A DNA stretch of 64,000 bases from Planctomycetia bacterium. GTDB taxonomy: Bacteria; Planctomycetota; Planctomycetia; Pirellulales; JACPPG01. Below, in pieces: positions 34,806-43,151 of the stretch. The stretch's first letter is position 1; each line of letters begins with the position of its first letter. Both the position numbers and the translations under genes were made by a program. The notes under the pieces were generated by a model, which was not told where the DNA came from, did no database searches, and saw only the letters and a program-made list of their open reading frames with translations. The stretch spans positions 1 through 64,000 of the forward strand of contig JACPPG010000044.1 of NCBI GenBank assembly GCA_016191115.1, in the 5' to 3' direction.

Positions 34806-35522
34806 TTGAAAAGCTCCCTCAGCATGATCCTGCCGGTTCACAACGCGCAGGCCGATCTGTCGCGCCTGATCGCCCAGGTCGTGGAAGTCCTACCCGAACT
34901 GACGCCGCGATGGGATCTGCTGGTGGTCGATGACGGCTCGACGGACGCCACGCCCGAAGTTGCCGAGGAGTGGACCCGAGCTTACCCGCAAGTCCGCGTG
35001 GCGCATCACGCGAAACGCGCCGGGCGCGAGGGGTGGCAGCGCACCGGAGTCCTGCGGACGCGCGGAGACGTCCTCTTATTTCGCGACGAGGAATGCCCGG
35101 TCGACCTGACGGGAGTGCACAAGATGTGGAAGCGGATCGTGAGCTCGGACGTCGTGGTCACCCGGGCGGCGAAGCAGGCGGCGCTGGCGTGGCTTGCCAG
35201 CCGGTCGGTGAGCCGAAAGTCGGCCCGATCGACGGCCGGTGGACTGCAGATGATTCGGCGGCGCGTCTTGGACGATTGGGCGCCAGTCGCCTCGCGCGAG
35301 AGCTTGTCCGCCTACCTGGCCGGCAAGGGGTGCCGCCAGCACGAGGTTGAACTGCAACCCGCGAGGCACTCGATCCCTACGCCGCTCCGGCCGGCGGCCG
35401 TATCGAACGTTGACACGGATTCGACGATACGGCCGAGCCATCGCGACGAGGGGGACAAAGCTGGGCAGCCCAGGCGGCCTAACTATTTGGTGCGGCTGCG
35501 CGCGTTTGCCACGGGGGAGTAG
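34806..35522 (+). CDS. Family 2-like glycosyltransferase, short
   Basis: 238 residues from TTG 34806 (LKSSLSMILPVHNAQADL), preceded by AAAGGAC. A GT-A start is visible: MILPVHNAQ and LLVVDDGSTDATPEV. The expected DxD metal motif is replaced by LFRDEECPVD, and no long membrane tail is present. The C-terminus is basic and low in complexity. It could be a degenerate or specialised glycosyltransferase; acceptor and donor cannot be read. The longer frame from 34746 is less likely because its extra residues have no similarity to the family. Confidence 0.6.
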   Translation: MKSSLSMILPVHNAQADLSRLIAQVVEVLPELTPRWDLLVVDDGSTDATPEVAEEWTRAYPQVRVAHHAKRAGREGWQRTGVLRTRGDVLLFRDEECPVDLTGVHKMWKRIVSSDVVVTRAAKQAALAWLASRSVSRKSARSTAGGLQMIRRRVLDDWAPVASRESLSAYLAGKGCRQHEVELQPARHSIPTPLRPAAVSNVDTDSTIRPSHRDEGDKAGQPRRPNYLVRLRAFATGE

Positions 35523-36241
35523 GATCGCGCTGAATTCTCGCCCCTTCTTGCGGGGGGTGGCGCTGACCGACCATGCGTCGCAGTTACGCGCGTTAGTTTG
35601 CAAGCGAACCAAGTGTCCACCGCTCTGACGCCGTTGATCGTTGCTAAATTGCTTTTCGTGCTAACGAATTGTCTCGCTGATACAGCACGAAATTTTTTCC
35701 CATCGACATTCGCGGCCTGCCCCGGCGCGGGGGGGGTGTTTGCAGGATGGCGCGATGAGCCAGGCGGACGTCCGCCGCTTTTCTAAAACGAAAACGGGCG
35801 CGCACTCGTACTAGGTGCTTGTCGGCCGCGGCGCGACGTACTATGATCTTGCACTGAGAACTCGCCACTGGCACATCTGCGAGTTTTCAAACGGGGGTCA
35901 CACCCGCGGTCAGCGTCGAGTCTGGAATATTCTGGGCAAGCCGTATTGCGGTCGCTACAGCGATACTCCGTGGATGATGCGGGGTTAGTTGATAGTGGGA
36001 GGAGCCACTTTTCCAGGTGCTGACGACTTGTCGCTTGTCGCGTCCTGACCATTCGGAACTTCAGGGCGGTTCACCGGCTTTGTGTCCGGCAATCGATCGA
36101 CGGCTCGCACAACTGTGACGCGCCGGCCGAAGCCGTGAACCGCCTTTCTCAAACTCTGGGACAATGTTTGAGCCGCATACGCTGGCAGGGTTGCCTCATT
36201 CGATTCGTTTCATCGACCCTGAACAGGTATGAGGTGCTGGA
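35523..36241. other. Intergenic region with one inverted repeat
   Basis: About 720 nt of lower G+C than the rest. I find no gene. TTTTCGTGCTAACGAATTG and CAGCACGAAATTT (about 35654-35697) form an interrupted palindrome with TTCGTGCT/AGCACGAA arms that could be an operator or hairpin. The XRE regulator starts at the right end. Confidence 0.4.
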
Positions 36242-36769
36242 ATGAGTATTTCTGAATTAGGAACTGGGGAATTCCCTGCCGTCGAGCCGCACACGGCGGA
36301 CGTTCCGGCGGGCCGTGTGGCGTTGCATCGCGTTGCGGCCGTGCGGCGGCAACAAGGCATTTCCTTGCGAGGCCTGGCGCGCCAATTGCGCACCAGCATT
36401 CGCGACCTCGAGCAAGAGGAAGTCGAGACCACCGACCTGCGTCTCAGCAGGATCTACTGGTGGCAGCGCGTGCTGGAAGTGCCGGTGGTCGAACTGCTGA
36501 TCGATTCGAACTCACCCTTGTCGGCGCCAGTCATGGAGCGGGCACGGCTGGTGCGGATCATGAAAACCGCCGCGGCCATCGCCGAAAAGGCCGAGGCAAC
36601 GTCGATCAAACGCCTGGCCGAGACTCTCGCCACGCAACTCGTCGAGCTGATGCCGGAACTCGAGGGCGTCAGCCCCTGGCACACGGTCGGGCAACGCCGC
36701 ACGCTCGATGAGCTCGGTCGCATCGCCGAGCGGCCGTACTCCGAGGAGATCTGGCGCGACCTGGGGTAG
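36242..36769 (+). CDS. XRE-type helix-turn-helix protein
   Basis: 175 residues from ATG 36242, with GAGG about 8 nt upstream. Residues 29-60 (HRVAAVRRQQGISLRGLARQL, then RTSIRDLEQEE) form a helix-turn-helix like Cro/CI proteins. The remainder is helical (IMKTAAAIAEKAEATSIKRL) and may dimerise. It ends SEEIWRDLG. A related protein occurs, as I recall, in many planctomycetes as a single-copy gene of unknown regulon. Confidence 0.75.
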   Translation: MSISELGTGEFPAVEPHTADVPAGRVALHRVAAVRRQQGISLRGLARQLRTSIRDLEQEEVETTDLRLSRIYWWQRVLEVPVVELLIDSNSPLSAPVMERARLVRIMKTAAAIAEKAEATSIKRLAETLATQLVELMPELEGVSPWHTVGQRRTLDELGRIAERPYSEEIWRDLG

Positions 36770-36782
36770 CGCGGCGCGCCGG

Positions 36783-36911
36783 AGCTATCCGCAGATCACA
36801 CAGATTTCGCAGATACCAGATACTTTTTCGAACGCTGCGCGCACAACACGTCCGCGACAGCGACTTGCTTACCTCGACAAAAATCTGCGGAATCCGCGCC
36901 ATCTGCGGATG
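36783..36911. repeat. Inverted nonamer block (TCCGCAGAT / ATCTGCGGA)
   Basis: Left TATCCGCAGATCACACAGAT then TTCGCAGAT; right AAAATCTGCGGAATCCGCG then CCATCTGCGGAT. The arms are complementary and about 65 nt apart, between XRE and pheT. Confidence 0.75.
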
Positions 36912-36943
36912 AATTCCGAAGCGCTGATCCCGATCAGCAGTCG

Positions 36944-38959
36944 CTACGCCCGTAGTTCTGCGCCGAGCTCTCGCCGGCAATCGCTGACGATCTGCTCGCA
37001 AACCTGATCGGCCTTTTGACTGGTAAGCGTGCCGGCCGGGTCGCGGAGGGTGATCGAGAGCAGGAGGCTCTTTTTGCCCGCCCCGAGGCGATGCGGGTCG
37101 CGATACGTATCCTGGTACGCCAGGTTTTCCAGGAGCGTCCCACCCGCGGCGCGGACGGCGGAGGCGATCGCTTCCCAGCGGACGCCCTCGTCCACCACCA
37201 GGTTCAAGTCGCGCGACACGGCCGGAAAGGCCGGCTGCTTCTCGTAGCGCGGCACGAGCTCGGCCAGCTCCAACAGGACCGACAACTTGATCTCGGCGAC
37301 GGTCGCATGGCCGCGCAGATCGAAGCGGCGCAGCCCATCCTCGCTCACTTCGCCGAGAAAGCCCAGAAGCGTGCCGTCGACCGACAGCTTGCACGATCGC
37401 CCCGCTTCGACGAGCGGCAACGGATGGGGCGCGACCTCCAGGATCTTGTGCCGATTGAGCCTCGTCAGAATCGCTTCAATCACGCCTTTGAGGGCGTGGA
37501 AGTCCGCACCCGTGGTGATGGCCAGCATCAACTGCTCATCGGGCAGCGAGTCGCCGCGCGGCAAGTAGACGTGCGCAATCTCAAACAGCTCGATCGTCGG
37601 GTTCGAGAGGGACTCGTTCGCATGCCGGGCCGCCAGCAGACTGGGCACCAACGAGCGCCGCAGCCGATCGGCTCGCCGCAAGATCGGCATGTGCGCCACT
37701 AGCGCGTCGGTCTCGGTCCAAGGACTGAAGGCGGCCGACATGTCTTCTTCGACGAGGCTTAGGGTGTAGGCCTCGTCGAAACCGCCGCCGACAAGCGCCT
37801 CGCGCACGCGATCGAGAACGCGATCCTCGTCGCGGCGTGCGGAGGCCGCCATCGGCACGCTTACGTCCTCCGGGATATGCTCGTAGCCGTGGATCCGCGC
37901 CACCTCCTCGACCAGGTCGATCTCGCGCGCCAGGTCGCCGCGCCAACTCGGCGGCACGACTTCGACGGTTTGTGCATCGTGCCGCGTCTCGCGATTACCC
38001 AGTGCCGCCAGGATCGCCCGCACGCGGTCGGCCGGGATGTCGATTCCTAGAATGCGTTTGAGCTGCGACAACCGCAGCACGAGGGGCTCGCGCGGCGGCG
38101 GCTGCCGTCCGGCGTCGAGCACGCCCGCGGCCAGCGTGCCACCGGCCAGCTCCAGGATCAGATGGCAAGCCCGCCGGCTGGCCCAATCGACCCCCTCGGG
38201 GTCGAGCCCGCGCTCGAAGCGGAAAGACGACGCGCTGTGCAGGTTCAGACGACGGGCCGTGTTGCGGATCGCCAGCGGATCGAAGGCCGCGCTCTCGATC
38301 AACAGGTCGCGGGTCGCGAGCGTGACTTCCGTGTCGGCCCCACCCATCACGCCGCCAACCGCGACCGCGCGTGCCGCGTCGGCAATCACGCAGTCGTCGG
38401 CCGCCAGGTCGTACGCGCGGTGATCGATGGCCACGATCCGCTCGCCGCCCCGGGCCCGGCGGACGACGATCCGCGGGCCGGCCAGCTTCGCCAGGTCGAA
38501 GGCGTGCAGCGGCTGCCCACATTCCATCAGTACATAGTTGGTGACGTCGACGACATTGTTGATGGCCGCAATGCCGATCGTGGCCAGCCGGCGCACCAGC
38601 CACGCCGGGCTCGGGCCAAGCTGGACGCCTTGAATGAGCCGGGCCGTGTAGCGCGGGCAGAGCTGAGGCGCCTCGATCGAGACACTCGAGAGCGATTCGG
38701 CCGGCGGGCCCGACTCCGCGGCCGCGATCGGCGGCAGCTTCAACTCCCGCTCGAAAAGCACGGCCACCTCGCGGGCCACGCCCAGGTGCCCCAGGCAATC
38801 GGGCCGGTTGCTGGTTACTTCCAGGTCGATGGCCAGGTCGCCGCCGACGTCGCTCGTCTCCTCGTGGTTGAGCCCGGCCATCATCAAGCGCCGCTCGAGC
38901 TCCGACACGGACATGTCGAGCCGCACGTATTCCTTCAGCCAGTTCCAGGAGACGATCAT
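36944..38959 (-). CDS. pheT: Phenylalanyl-tRNA synthetase beta subunit, without the N-terminal OB-fold
   Basis: 671 residues against about 800 for the usual bacterial form. It begins SWNWLKEYVRLDMSVSELERRL and goes straight to IDLEVTSNRPDCLGHLGVAREVA, so the EMAP-like tRNA-binding insertion (B2) is missing. The B3/B4 editing region, B5, the core (RRSLVPSLLAARHANES) and the C-terminal FDX-ACB anticodon-binding domain (PAVSRDLNLVVDEG to the end) are all present. It forms the alpha2-beta2 enzyme with PheS, 37 nt upstream. Confidence 0.93.
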   Translation of the reverse strand: MIVSWNWLKEYVRLDMSVSELERRLMMAGLNHEETSDVGGDLAIDLEVTSNRPDCLGHLGVAREVAVLFERELKLPPIAAAESGPPAESLSSVSIEAPQLCPRYTARLIQGVQLGPSPAWLVRRLATIGIAAINNVVDVTNYVLMECGQPLHAFDLAKLAGPRIVVRRARGGERIVAIDHRAYDLAADDCVIADAARAVAVGGVMGGADTEVTLATRDLLIESAAFDPLAIRNTARRLNLHSASSFRFERGLDPEGVDWASRRACHLILELAGGTLAAGVLDAGRQPPPREPLVLRLSQLKRILGIDIPADRVRAILAALGNRETRHDAQTVEVVPPSWRGDLAREIDLVEEVARIHGYEHIPEDVSVPMAASARRDEDRVLDRVREALVGGGFDEAYTLSLVEEDMSAAFSPWTETDALVAHMPILRRADRLRRSLVPSLLAARHANESLSNPTIELFEIAHVYLPRGDSLPDEQLMLAITTGADFHALKGVIEAILTRLNRHKILEVAPHPLPLVEAGRSCKLSVDGTLLGFLGEVSEDGLRRFDLRGHATVAEIKLSVLLELAELVPRYEKQPAFPAVSRDLNLVVDEGVRWEAIASAVRAAGGTLLENLAYQDTYRDPHRLGAGKKSLLLSITLRDPAGTLTSQKADQVCEQIVSDCRRELGAELRA

Positions 38960-38996
38960 GGGACGTTTGTCGCGCCACGTGGACGCGGCGGCTAAA

Positions 38997-40028
38997 CTAG
39001 AACTGTTCCAAAAACCGCACGTCGTTTTTGTAGAACTCGCGGATGTCGGTCACGCCGTAGCGCCGCGCGCAGACCCGCTCGACCCCCAGGCCGAAGGCGA
39101 AGCCGCTCACTTCCTCGGGGTCGTAGCCCACGGCCGCGAGCACGTTCGGGTCGACCATGCCGGCGCCCCCCATCTCGATCCACCGCTCGTTCCAGCTCAT
39201 ATCGACCTCCACGCTGGGCTCGGTGAACGGAAAGAACGAGGGGCGGAAGCGGATGTGTCCGTCGCCGCCAAAGTAACTCTTGGCGAAAAGCCGCAGCACG
39301 CTCTTCAAGTCGGCCATCGTCGCGTGGCGGTCGATCAGCAGTCCCTCGATCTGGTGGAACATCGGGTAGTGCGTGGCATCGGCCGTGTCGGGGCGGTAGA
39401 CGCGGCCGAGCGAAATGATCCGCACAGGCGGCGGCGTCTGTTCCATCACGCGGATTTGCACGGTGCTCGTCTGCGTCCGCAACAAGAGCGGCCCGCTGCC
39501 GGTTGCCGCGCCCGCCGTCGCCAGATAGAAGTTTTCCAACGGATCGCGGGCCGGGTGCGCGGGCGGGATATTGAGCGCCTGAAAGTTGTGCCACTCGTCC
39601 TCGATCTCGGGCCCGCTCGCGGCGGTGAACCCAAGGCGGCCCATGATTTCTTTCAGGTCCTCAATGGTCTGGGTGAGCAGGTGGAGGTGCCCGAGCCGCA
39701 CCGGGCGGCCGGGAAGCGTGGGGTCGAACTGCTCGCTGCCACGTCGACCGGCTACGGCCGTCCGCGCACGTTCGACGCGCTCCTTGGCCGCCTCGAATGC
39801 GGTGGCAATCGCTTCCTTCACCTCGTTGAATCGTTTGCCGGCGGCCGGCTTGTCGTCCTTGTCGACGCCGGCGAGGCCCTTCTGCACGTTCTTCAGGCGG
39901 CCGCTTTTGGCGCCCAGAAACTCGATCCGCGCGGCTTCGAGCGCTTGCGCGTCGCCGGCGGCGGCGAACGCCTTCTCGGCGTCGTCCAGCAAGCCTGCAA
40001 GCTCGGCGACGAATTCAGCCAGTGCCAT
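38997..40028 (-). CDS. pheS: Phenylalanyl-tRNA synthetase alpha subunit
   Basis: 343 residues from ATG 40028; GTG 40037 is an alternative. Class II motifs: [18 protein letters not shown], motif 2 region [27 protein letters not shown], and motif 3 [17 protein letters not shown], which has CARRYG in place of the usual AMLRYG. An N-terminal coiled-coil for tRNA binding covers about residues 1-90. It is co-transcribed with pheT. A CACTGAC-type inverted array separates it from rplT. Confidence 0.93.
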   Translation of the reverse strand: MALAEFVAELAGLLDDAEKAFAAAGDAQALEAARIEFLGAKSGRLKNVQKGLAGVDKDDKPAAGKRFNEVKEAIATAFEAAKERVERARTAVAGRRGSEQFDPTLPGRPVRLGHLHLLTQTIEDLKEIMGRLGFTAASGPEIEDEWHNFQALNIPPAHPARDPLENFYLATAGAATGSGPLLLRTQTSTVQIRVMEQTPPPVRIISLGRVYRPDTADATHYPMFHQIEGLLIDRHATMADLKSVLRLFAKSYFGGDGHIRFRPSFFPFTEPSVEVDMSWNERWIEMGGAGMVDPNVLAAVGYDPEEVSGFAFGLGVERVCARRYGVTDIREFYKNDVRFLEQF

Positions 40029-40046
40029 CGGGTGCACGAGAGAAGA

Positions 40047-40122
40047 GAGTGGTCATTGGTCAGTGGACGGTGGTCAGTGCGGCCTCACTGTCCGCAGTCC
40101 ACTGACCACAGTTCACCGCTCC
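40047..40122. repeat. Inverted GGTCAGT/ACTGACC heptamer array
   Basis: Left TGGTCATTGGTCAGTGGACG then GTGGTCAGTG; right CACTGTCCGCAGTCCACTG then ACCACAGTTCACC. It lies between rplT and pheS. Confidence 0.85.
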
Positions 40123-40475
40123 GTGCCCAGCGCGGCCTTGACCTGTTCCACCACCGCGTCAAAGCCGGCCGGGTCGGCGATGGCCATCTCGGAGAGCGAC
40201 TTGCGGTCCAGCTCGATCTGCGCCTTCGCCAGGCCGTGGATAAACTCGCCGTACCGCAGCCCACGTTCGCGCACCGCGGCATTGATGCGAATGATCCACA
40301 GGCGGCGGAAATCCCGTTTTCGCGCCCGGCGGTCGCGGAAGGCGTATACGCCCGCGCGGACCAGCGATTCCTTGGCCGTGCGCAGCAGGCCGCCGCGGCC
40401 GCCGCGAAATCCCTTCACCTTGCGAAACAGCCGCCGCTTAGCCTTCGCCCGGGCGGCTCCCTTCGTGGTTCTCAT
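40113..40475 (-). CDS. rplT: 50S ribosomal protein L20
   Basis: 120 residues, the standard length. Starts [17 protein letters not shown] and contains [22 protein letters not shown] and [20 protein letters not shown], all diagnostic. It binds 23S rRNA in early assembly. It follows rpmI and precedes pheS; an array lies on each side. Confidence 0.97.
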   Translation of the reverse strand: MRTTKGAARAKAKRRLFRKVKGFRGGRGGLLRTAKESLVRAGVYAFRDRRARKRDFRRLWIIRINAAVRERGLRYGEFIHGLAKAQIELDRKSLSEMAIADPAGFDAVVEQVKAALGTER

Positions 40476-40492
40476 GTCGACTCCCGGGAAGC

Positions 40493-40606
40493 AGTGACCA
40501 GTGGTCGGTCGTCAGTGATCAGTCAAAAGATCCGGCGCTCGGCCGATACGTCAGAAACAATCCTTGGGGCTTAGCCGCTCACCTGACCACTGACCACTAG
40601 TTAATA
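40493..40606. repeat. Inverted CAGTGAC/CTGACCA heptamer array
   Basis: Left CAGTGACCAGTGGTCGGTCG then TCAGTGATCAGTC; right CACCTGACCACTGACCACTAG. The core is about 60 nt. It lies between rpmI and rplT, so it splits a normally tight ribosomal operon. Confidence 0.85.
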
Positions 40607-40804
40607 GCTGTTGCCGCGCAGCGCGTTTTTGATCCGTTTGGCGTCGGCCGGGGCGAGACTCCGGGTGCCGCGCAGCTTGCGAACCTGCTTCTGCGTGATG
40701 TGCGTGGCCAAGTGGCTGGTTCCGGCCCCCCGGTGCATCACCTTACCGGTGGCGGTCACGCGGAACCGCTTCTTCGAGGCCTTGTGTGTCTTCTGCTTCG
40801 GCAT
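40601..40804 (-). CDS. rpmI: 50S ribosomal protein L35
   Basis: 67 residues from ATG 40804: MPKQKTHKASKKRFRVTATG, HRGAGTSHLATHITQKQVRK and RGNSY at the end. The longer frame to 40930 is leader. Usually infC stands before rpmI; here the upstream DNA is a promoter and repeats, so infC is elsewhere. Confidence 0.96.
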   Translation of the reverse strand: MPKQKTHKASKKRFRVTATGKVMHRGAGTSHLATHITQKQVRKLRGTRSLAPADAKRIKNALRGNSY

Positions 40805-40854
40805 GGCGCAATACCCGCCCTGTCGAGGGTGGTGTTGGTGAAACGAAACCGCGA

Positions 40855-40881
40855 TTATAGGGGAAGGCCGGCGGCCGGCAA
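40855..40881 (-). promoter_or_regulatory. Promoter of rpmI-rplT-pheST
   Basis: On the minus strand TTGCCG, about 15-16 nt, TATAAT, about 50 nt upstream of the rpmI start. Confidence 0.55.
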
Positions 40882-40996
40882 AGAGGGGCGTAGCCGGCCC
40901 AATCTCGCGTTGTTTTGGCCGTTTTGACACAAGCCCGACGCGCCAGCGAGGGTGCCGCTACATGGTCCATCGCTCGCGCTTCGGGCGAGTGCGAGG

Positions 40997-41120
40997 CAGG
41001 AGAACTGCAAAGTCCGGGGTCTGGCTCATTTTTCGGCACATGCGGTTCTCAATTCTTCCGAAGGACCTTCGGCCGAAAAATGTGCCTGACCCCCTCTCCC
41101 AGGACTTTGCAGTTCTCCTG
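40997..41120. repeat. Nested palindrome element (GGACTTTGCAG arms), copy 2
   Basis: Outer arms CAGGAGAACTGCAAAGTCC and GGACTTTGCAGTTCTCCTG are perfect complements of 19 bp. The inner pair CATTTTTCGGCACAT/GCCGAAAAATGTGCC is also complementary. Nearly the same as the copy at 33.8 kb. Confidence 0.95.
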
Positions 41121-41138
41121 GAGTGCGAGGGGGAAACC

Positions 41139-41298
41139 CAGGGTCATTCTGTTTTTCAAAATGGCGAGGCGGGAAAATGGGACTGGCTCCGAGCATAAAC
41201 GGCGCAAGTCCTTTCAGACCAACGTTGCGTCTCGGTGCCTGTCCCACTTTCCCGCCGGTGCGCCGCCGGCAAGCTTGAATCTGTGAACGGCCCTGGGG
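41139..41298. repeat. GGGACTGGCTCCGAG/GGTGCCTGTCCC element, full copy 1
   Basis: Runs from CAGGGTCATTCTGTTTTTC through GGGAAAATGGGACTGGCTCC and GGTGCCTGTCCCACTTTCCC to CTGTGAACGGCCCTG. The reverse complement matches 52731-52885 almost base for base. GGGAAAATGGGAC and GTCCCACTTTCCC form the stem. Confidence 0.92.
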
Positions 41299-41388
41299 GG
41301 AAACCTCGCGGCATGGCCCGCGTTCGCCTACCATAGGACTTGGAAGATCACTCGTGGGTTCGCCCCCGCTCACCGTCGAAAGGCCCGA

Positions 41389-42165
41389 ATGGTGCGATTG
41401 TCTCGGCTGTCGCTCACGCTCGTCGCTTCCATGTTGCTAGGCACAGCGCCGGTGCGGTTGGGCGGGCCACTGCACGTTCAGGCCGGCGAACCGAATGCCG
41501 CCAAACCGGCCGCCGCCGAAACGGCCGACGACATCCCGCCGCCGCTGAAGACCTATAAAGGTCGCGACATCGCCCCCTTCATGTCGCACTTGGGCGCGCC
41601 GTGGCTGGTGCGCCAGGAACGCCAGGAGGAGGAGAACTGCCAGCGGCTCGTCGAGGCCCTCAAGATTAAGCCCGGCCAGACGGTCTGCGACATGGGCTGC
41701 GGCAACGGATTCTACACCCTGCGGCTGGCGAAGCTGGTGGGCAAGCGCGGCCGCGTCCTGGCCGTCGACATCCAGCCCGAGATGCTCAGCCTGCTCAAGG
41801 AAAACGCGAAGGCCGAGGGCGTGACGAACATCCAGCCGGTACTGGGCACGGTCATCGACCCGCGGTTACCGGAGGGCAAAGTCGACCTGATTTTGATTGT
41901 CGACGTGTATCACGAGTTCTCGCACCCCGAGCATATGCTGCGGGCGATGCGCAAGAGCCTGAAGCCGCACGGGCGGATCGCGCTAGCGGAGTTTCGCCTG
42001 GAAGACCCGGCCGTGCCGATCAAGCTTTTGCACAAGATGAGCAAAGAGCAGATCATGAAGGAGTTCGCGCCCAACGGCTACAAGCTGGTCGAGGAATTCG
42101 ACGAGCTGCCGTGGCAGCATTTGATGTTCTTCGAGCGGGTGGACTTGCCTACCAGCGACGATTGA
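41389..42165 (+). CDS. Class I SAM-dependent methyltransferase with a signal peptide
   Basis: 258 residues. N-terminus RLSRLSLTLVASMLLGTAP with small residues to VQAGEPN looks like a Sec signal. The enzyme domain has motif I CDMGCGNGFYTLRL (about residue 100), acidic LAVDIQPEML (about 123) and LILIVDVYHEFSHPE (about 165). It should methylate a small molecule or protein. A SAM enzyme outside the cytoplasm is unusual because SAM is made inside. The signal may be uncleaved, and the protein could face the cytosol. Confidence 0.82.
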   Translation: MVRLSRLSLTLVASMLLGTAPVRLGGPLHVQAGEPNAAKPAAAETADDIPPPLKTYKGRDIAPFMSHLGAPWLVRQERQEEENCQRLVEALKIKPGQTVCDMGCGNGFYTLRLAKLVGKRGRVLAVDIQPEMLSLLKENAKAEGVTNIQPVLGTVIDPRLPEGKVDLILIVDVYHEFSHPEHMLRAMRKSLKPHGRIALAEFRLEDPAVPIKLLHKMSKEQIMKEFAPNGYKLVEEFDELPWQHLMFFERVDLPTSDD

Positions 42166-42176
42166 GCTGCCGGGTT

Positions 42177-42272
42177 CATCCGCAGATTACCAGATTTCGC
42201 AGATAAGAAGAGGAAAAGGACGATCAACTCCTTCTTCTTCAAATCTGCGTCATCTGCGAAATCTGCGGACAG
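42177..42272. repeat. Inverted nonamer block (ATCCGCAGATT / AATCTGCGGA)
   Basis: Left TTCATCCGCAGATTACCAG then ATTTCGCAGATAAGAAG; right CTTCTTCAAATCTGCGTC, ATCTGCGAAATCTGCGGA. The 9-nt step AATCTGCGT/CATCTGCGA/AATCTGCGG is clear in the right arm. It lies between the convergent methyltransferase and sirtuin genes. Confidence 0.88.
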
Positions 42273-42274
42273 TC

Positions 42275-43045
42275 TCACGTCTTCGCCGCGGCCAGGCAGC
42301 GATCGACCGCCGCCAGCGTCTCGCCGATCGATTCCGAGATCACCAGGTCGGCCGCCGCGTCGAGCGGCGTCGCGTCGCGGTTGACGATCACCAACCGTGC
42401 GCCGTGCTCCTTCGCCGTCCGCGGGATGCTGGCCGCCGGTTCGACCACCAACGACGAGCCGATCGCCAGGAGCAAGTCCGCCTGCCGGGCCAGTTGAAAC
42501 GAATCTTGCAGCACCGCCGGCGGCAGCGCCTGCCCGAACGATATCGTGGCGTGCTTCAACCGGTCCCCGCCGCATTTCGGGCATGGTGGCACGACATTGG
42601 TGCGGCGGAACCGCTCCACGAGCGGCGCCACGTCGAACCGGGCCCGGCAATCCTGGCACTCGGTGGCGAGCGCCGTCCCGTGCAGCTCGAGCACCCGCCG
42701 GCTGCCGGCCGCCTGGTGCAGCCCGTCGATGTTCTGCGTGATCACGCCGACGAGCCGGCGCTGATCCTCCCAGCGGGCGAGGGCTTCGTGTCCGGCGTTG
42801 GGTCGGGCGCCGGCGAATTCGAGCTGCCCCTCGGCTTTTTGCCGCCAGTATTCGTGGCGTGCCTCGGGGTCGGACATGAACTCCTGGTACATGATCACCC
42901 GGTAGCGGGTCCAGATGCCGCCGGGCGAACGGAAATCGGGGATGCCGCTTTCGGTGCTGATGCCGGCCCCGGTGAAGGCCACGGCCGAGCGGGCTTCGGC
43001 CAGCCAGCGGGCGAGCGTTTCGTGCGCGGTTGCAGTTCCTGTCAT
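42275..43045 (-). CDS. Sir2-family NAD-dependent deacylase
   Basis: 256 residues from ATG 43045 with AAGGA about 6 nt upstream. GAGISTESGIPDFRSPGGIW (NAD binding), ITQNIDGLHQAAG, catalytic His in LELHGTA, zinc pairs CQDCRARF and CPKCGGDRL, and LLLAIGSSLVVEPAAS. It removes acyl groups from protein lysines with NAD+. The Cys spacing fits the CobB/class U group. Confidence 0.92.
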   Translation of the reverse strand: MTGTATAHETLARWLAEARSAVAFTGAGISTESGIPDFRSPGGIWTRYRVIMYQEFMSDPEARHEYWRQKAEGQLEFAGARPNAGHEALARWEDQRRLVGVITQNIDGLHQAAGSRRVLELHGTALATECQDCRARFDVAPLVERFRRTNVVPPCPKCGGDRLKHATISFGQALPPAVLQDSFQLARQADLLLAIGSSLVVEPAASIPRTAKEHGARLVIVNRDATPLDAAADLVISESIGETLAAVDRCLAAAKT

Positions 43046-43072
43046 CGTCGTCCTTCGTCGATCGCAGCGCGC

Positions 43073-43144
43073 GTGCCACTGCTTCGCAGAAGCAGTGCGA
43101 GCCACGGCACGGCTTGCCCTTATCGGTCAAGCCGTGGCACACGC
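43073..43144. repeat. Dispersed two-hairpin element, compact copy
   Basis: GTGCCACTGCTTCGCAGAAGCAG, then CACGGCTTGCCCTTATCGG and CAAGCCGTGGCAC. At about 72 nt it is the shortest complete version, between the sirtuin and C25 peptidase genes. Confidence 0.9.
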
Positions 43145-43151
43145 GTGCGCG

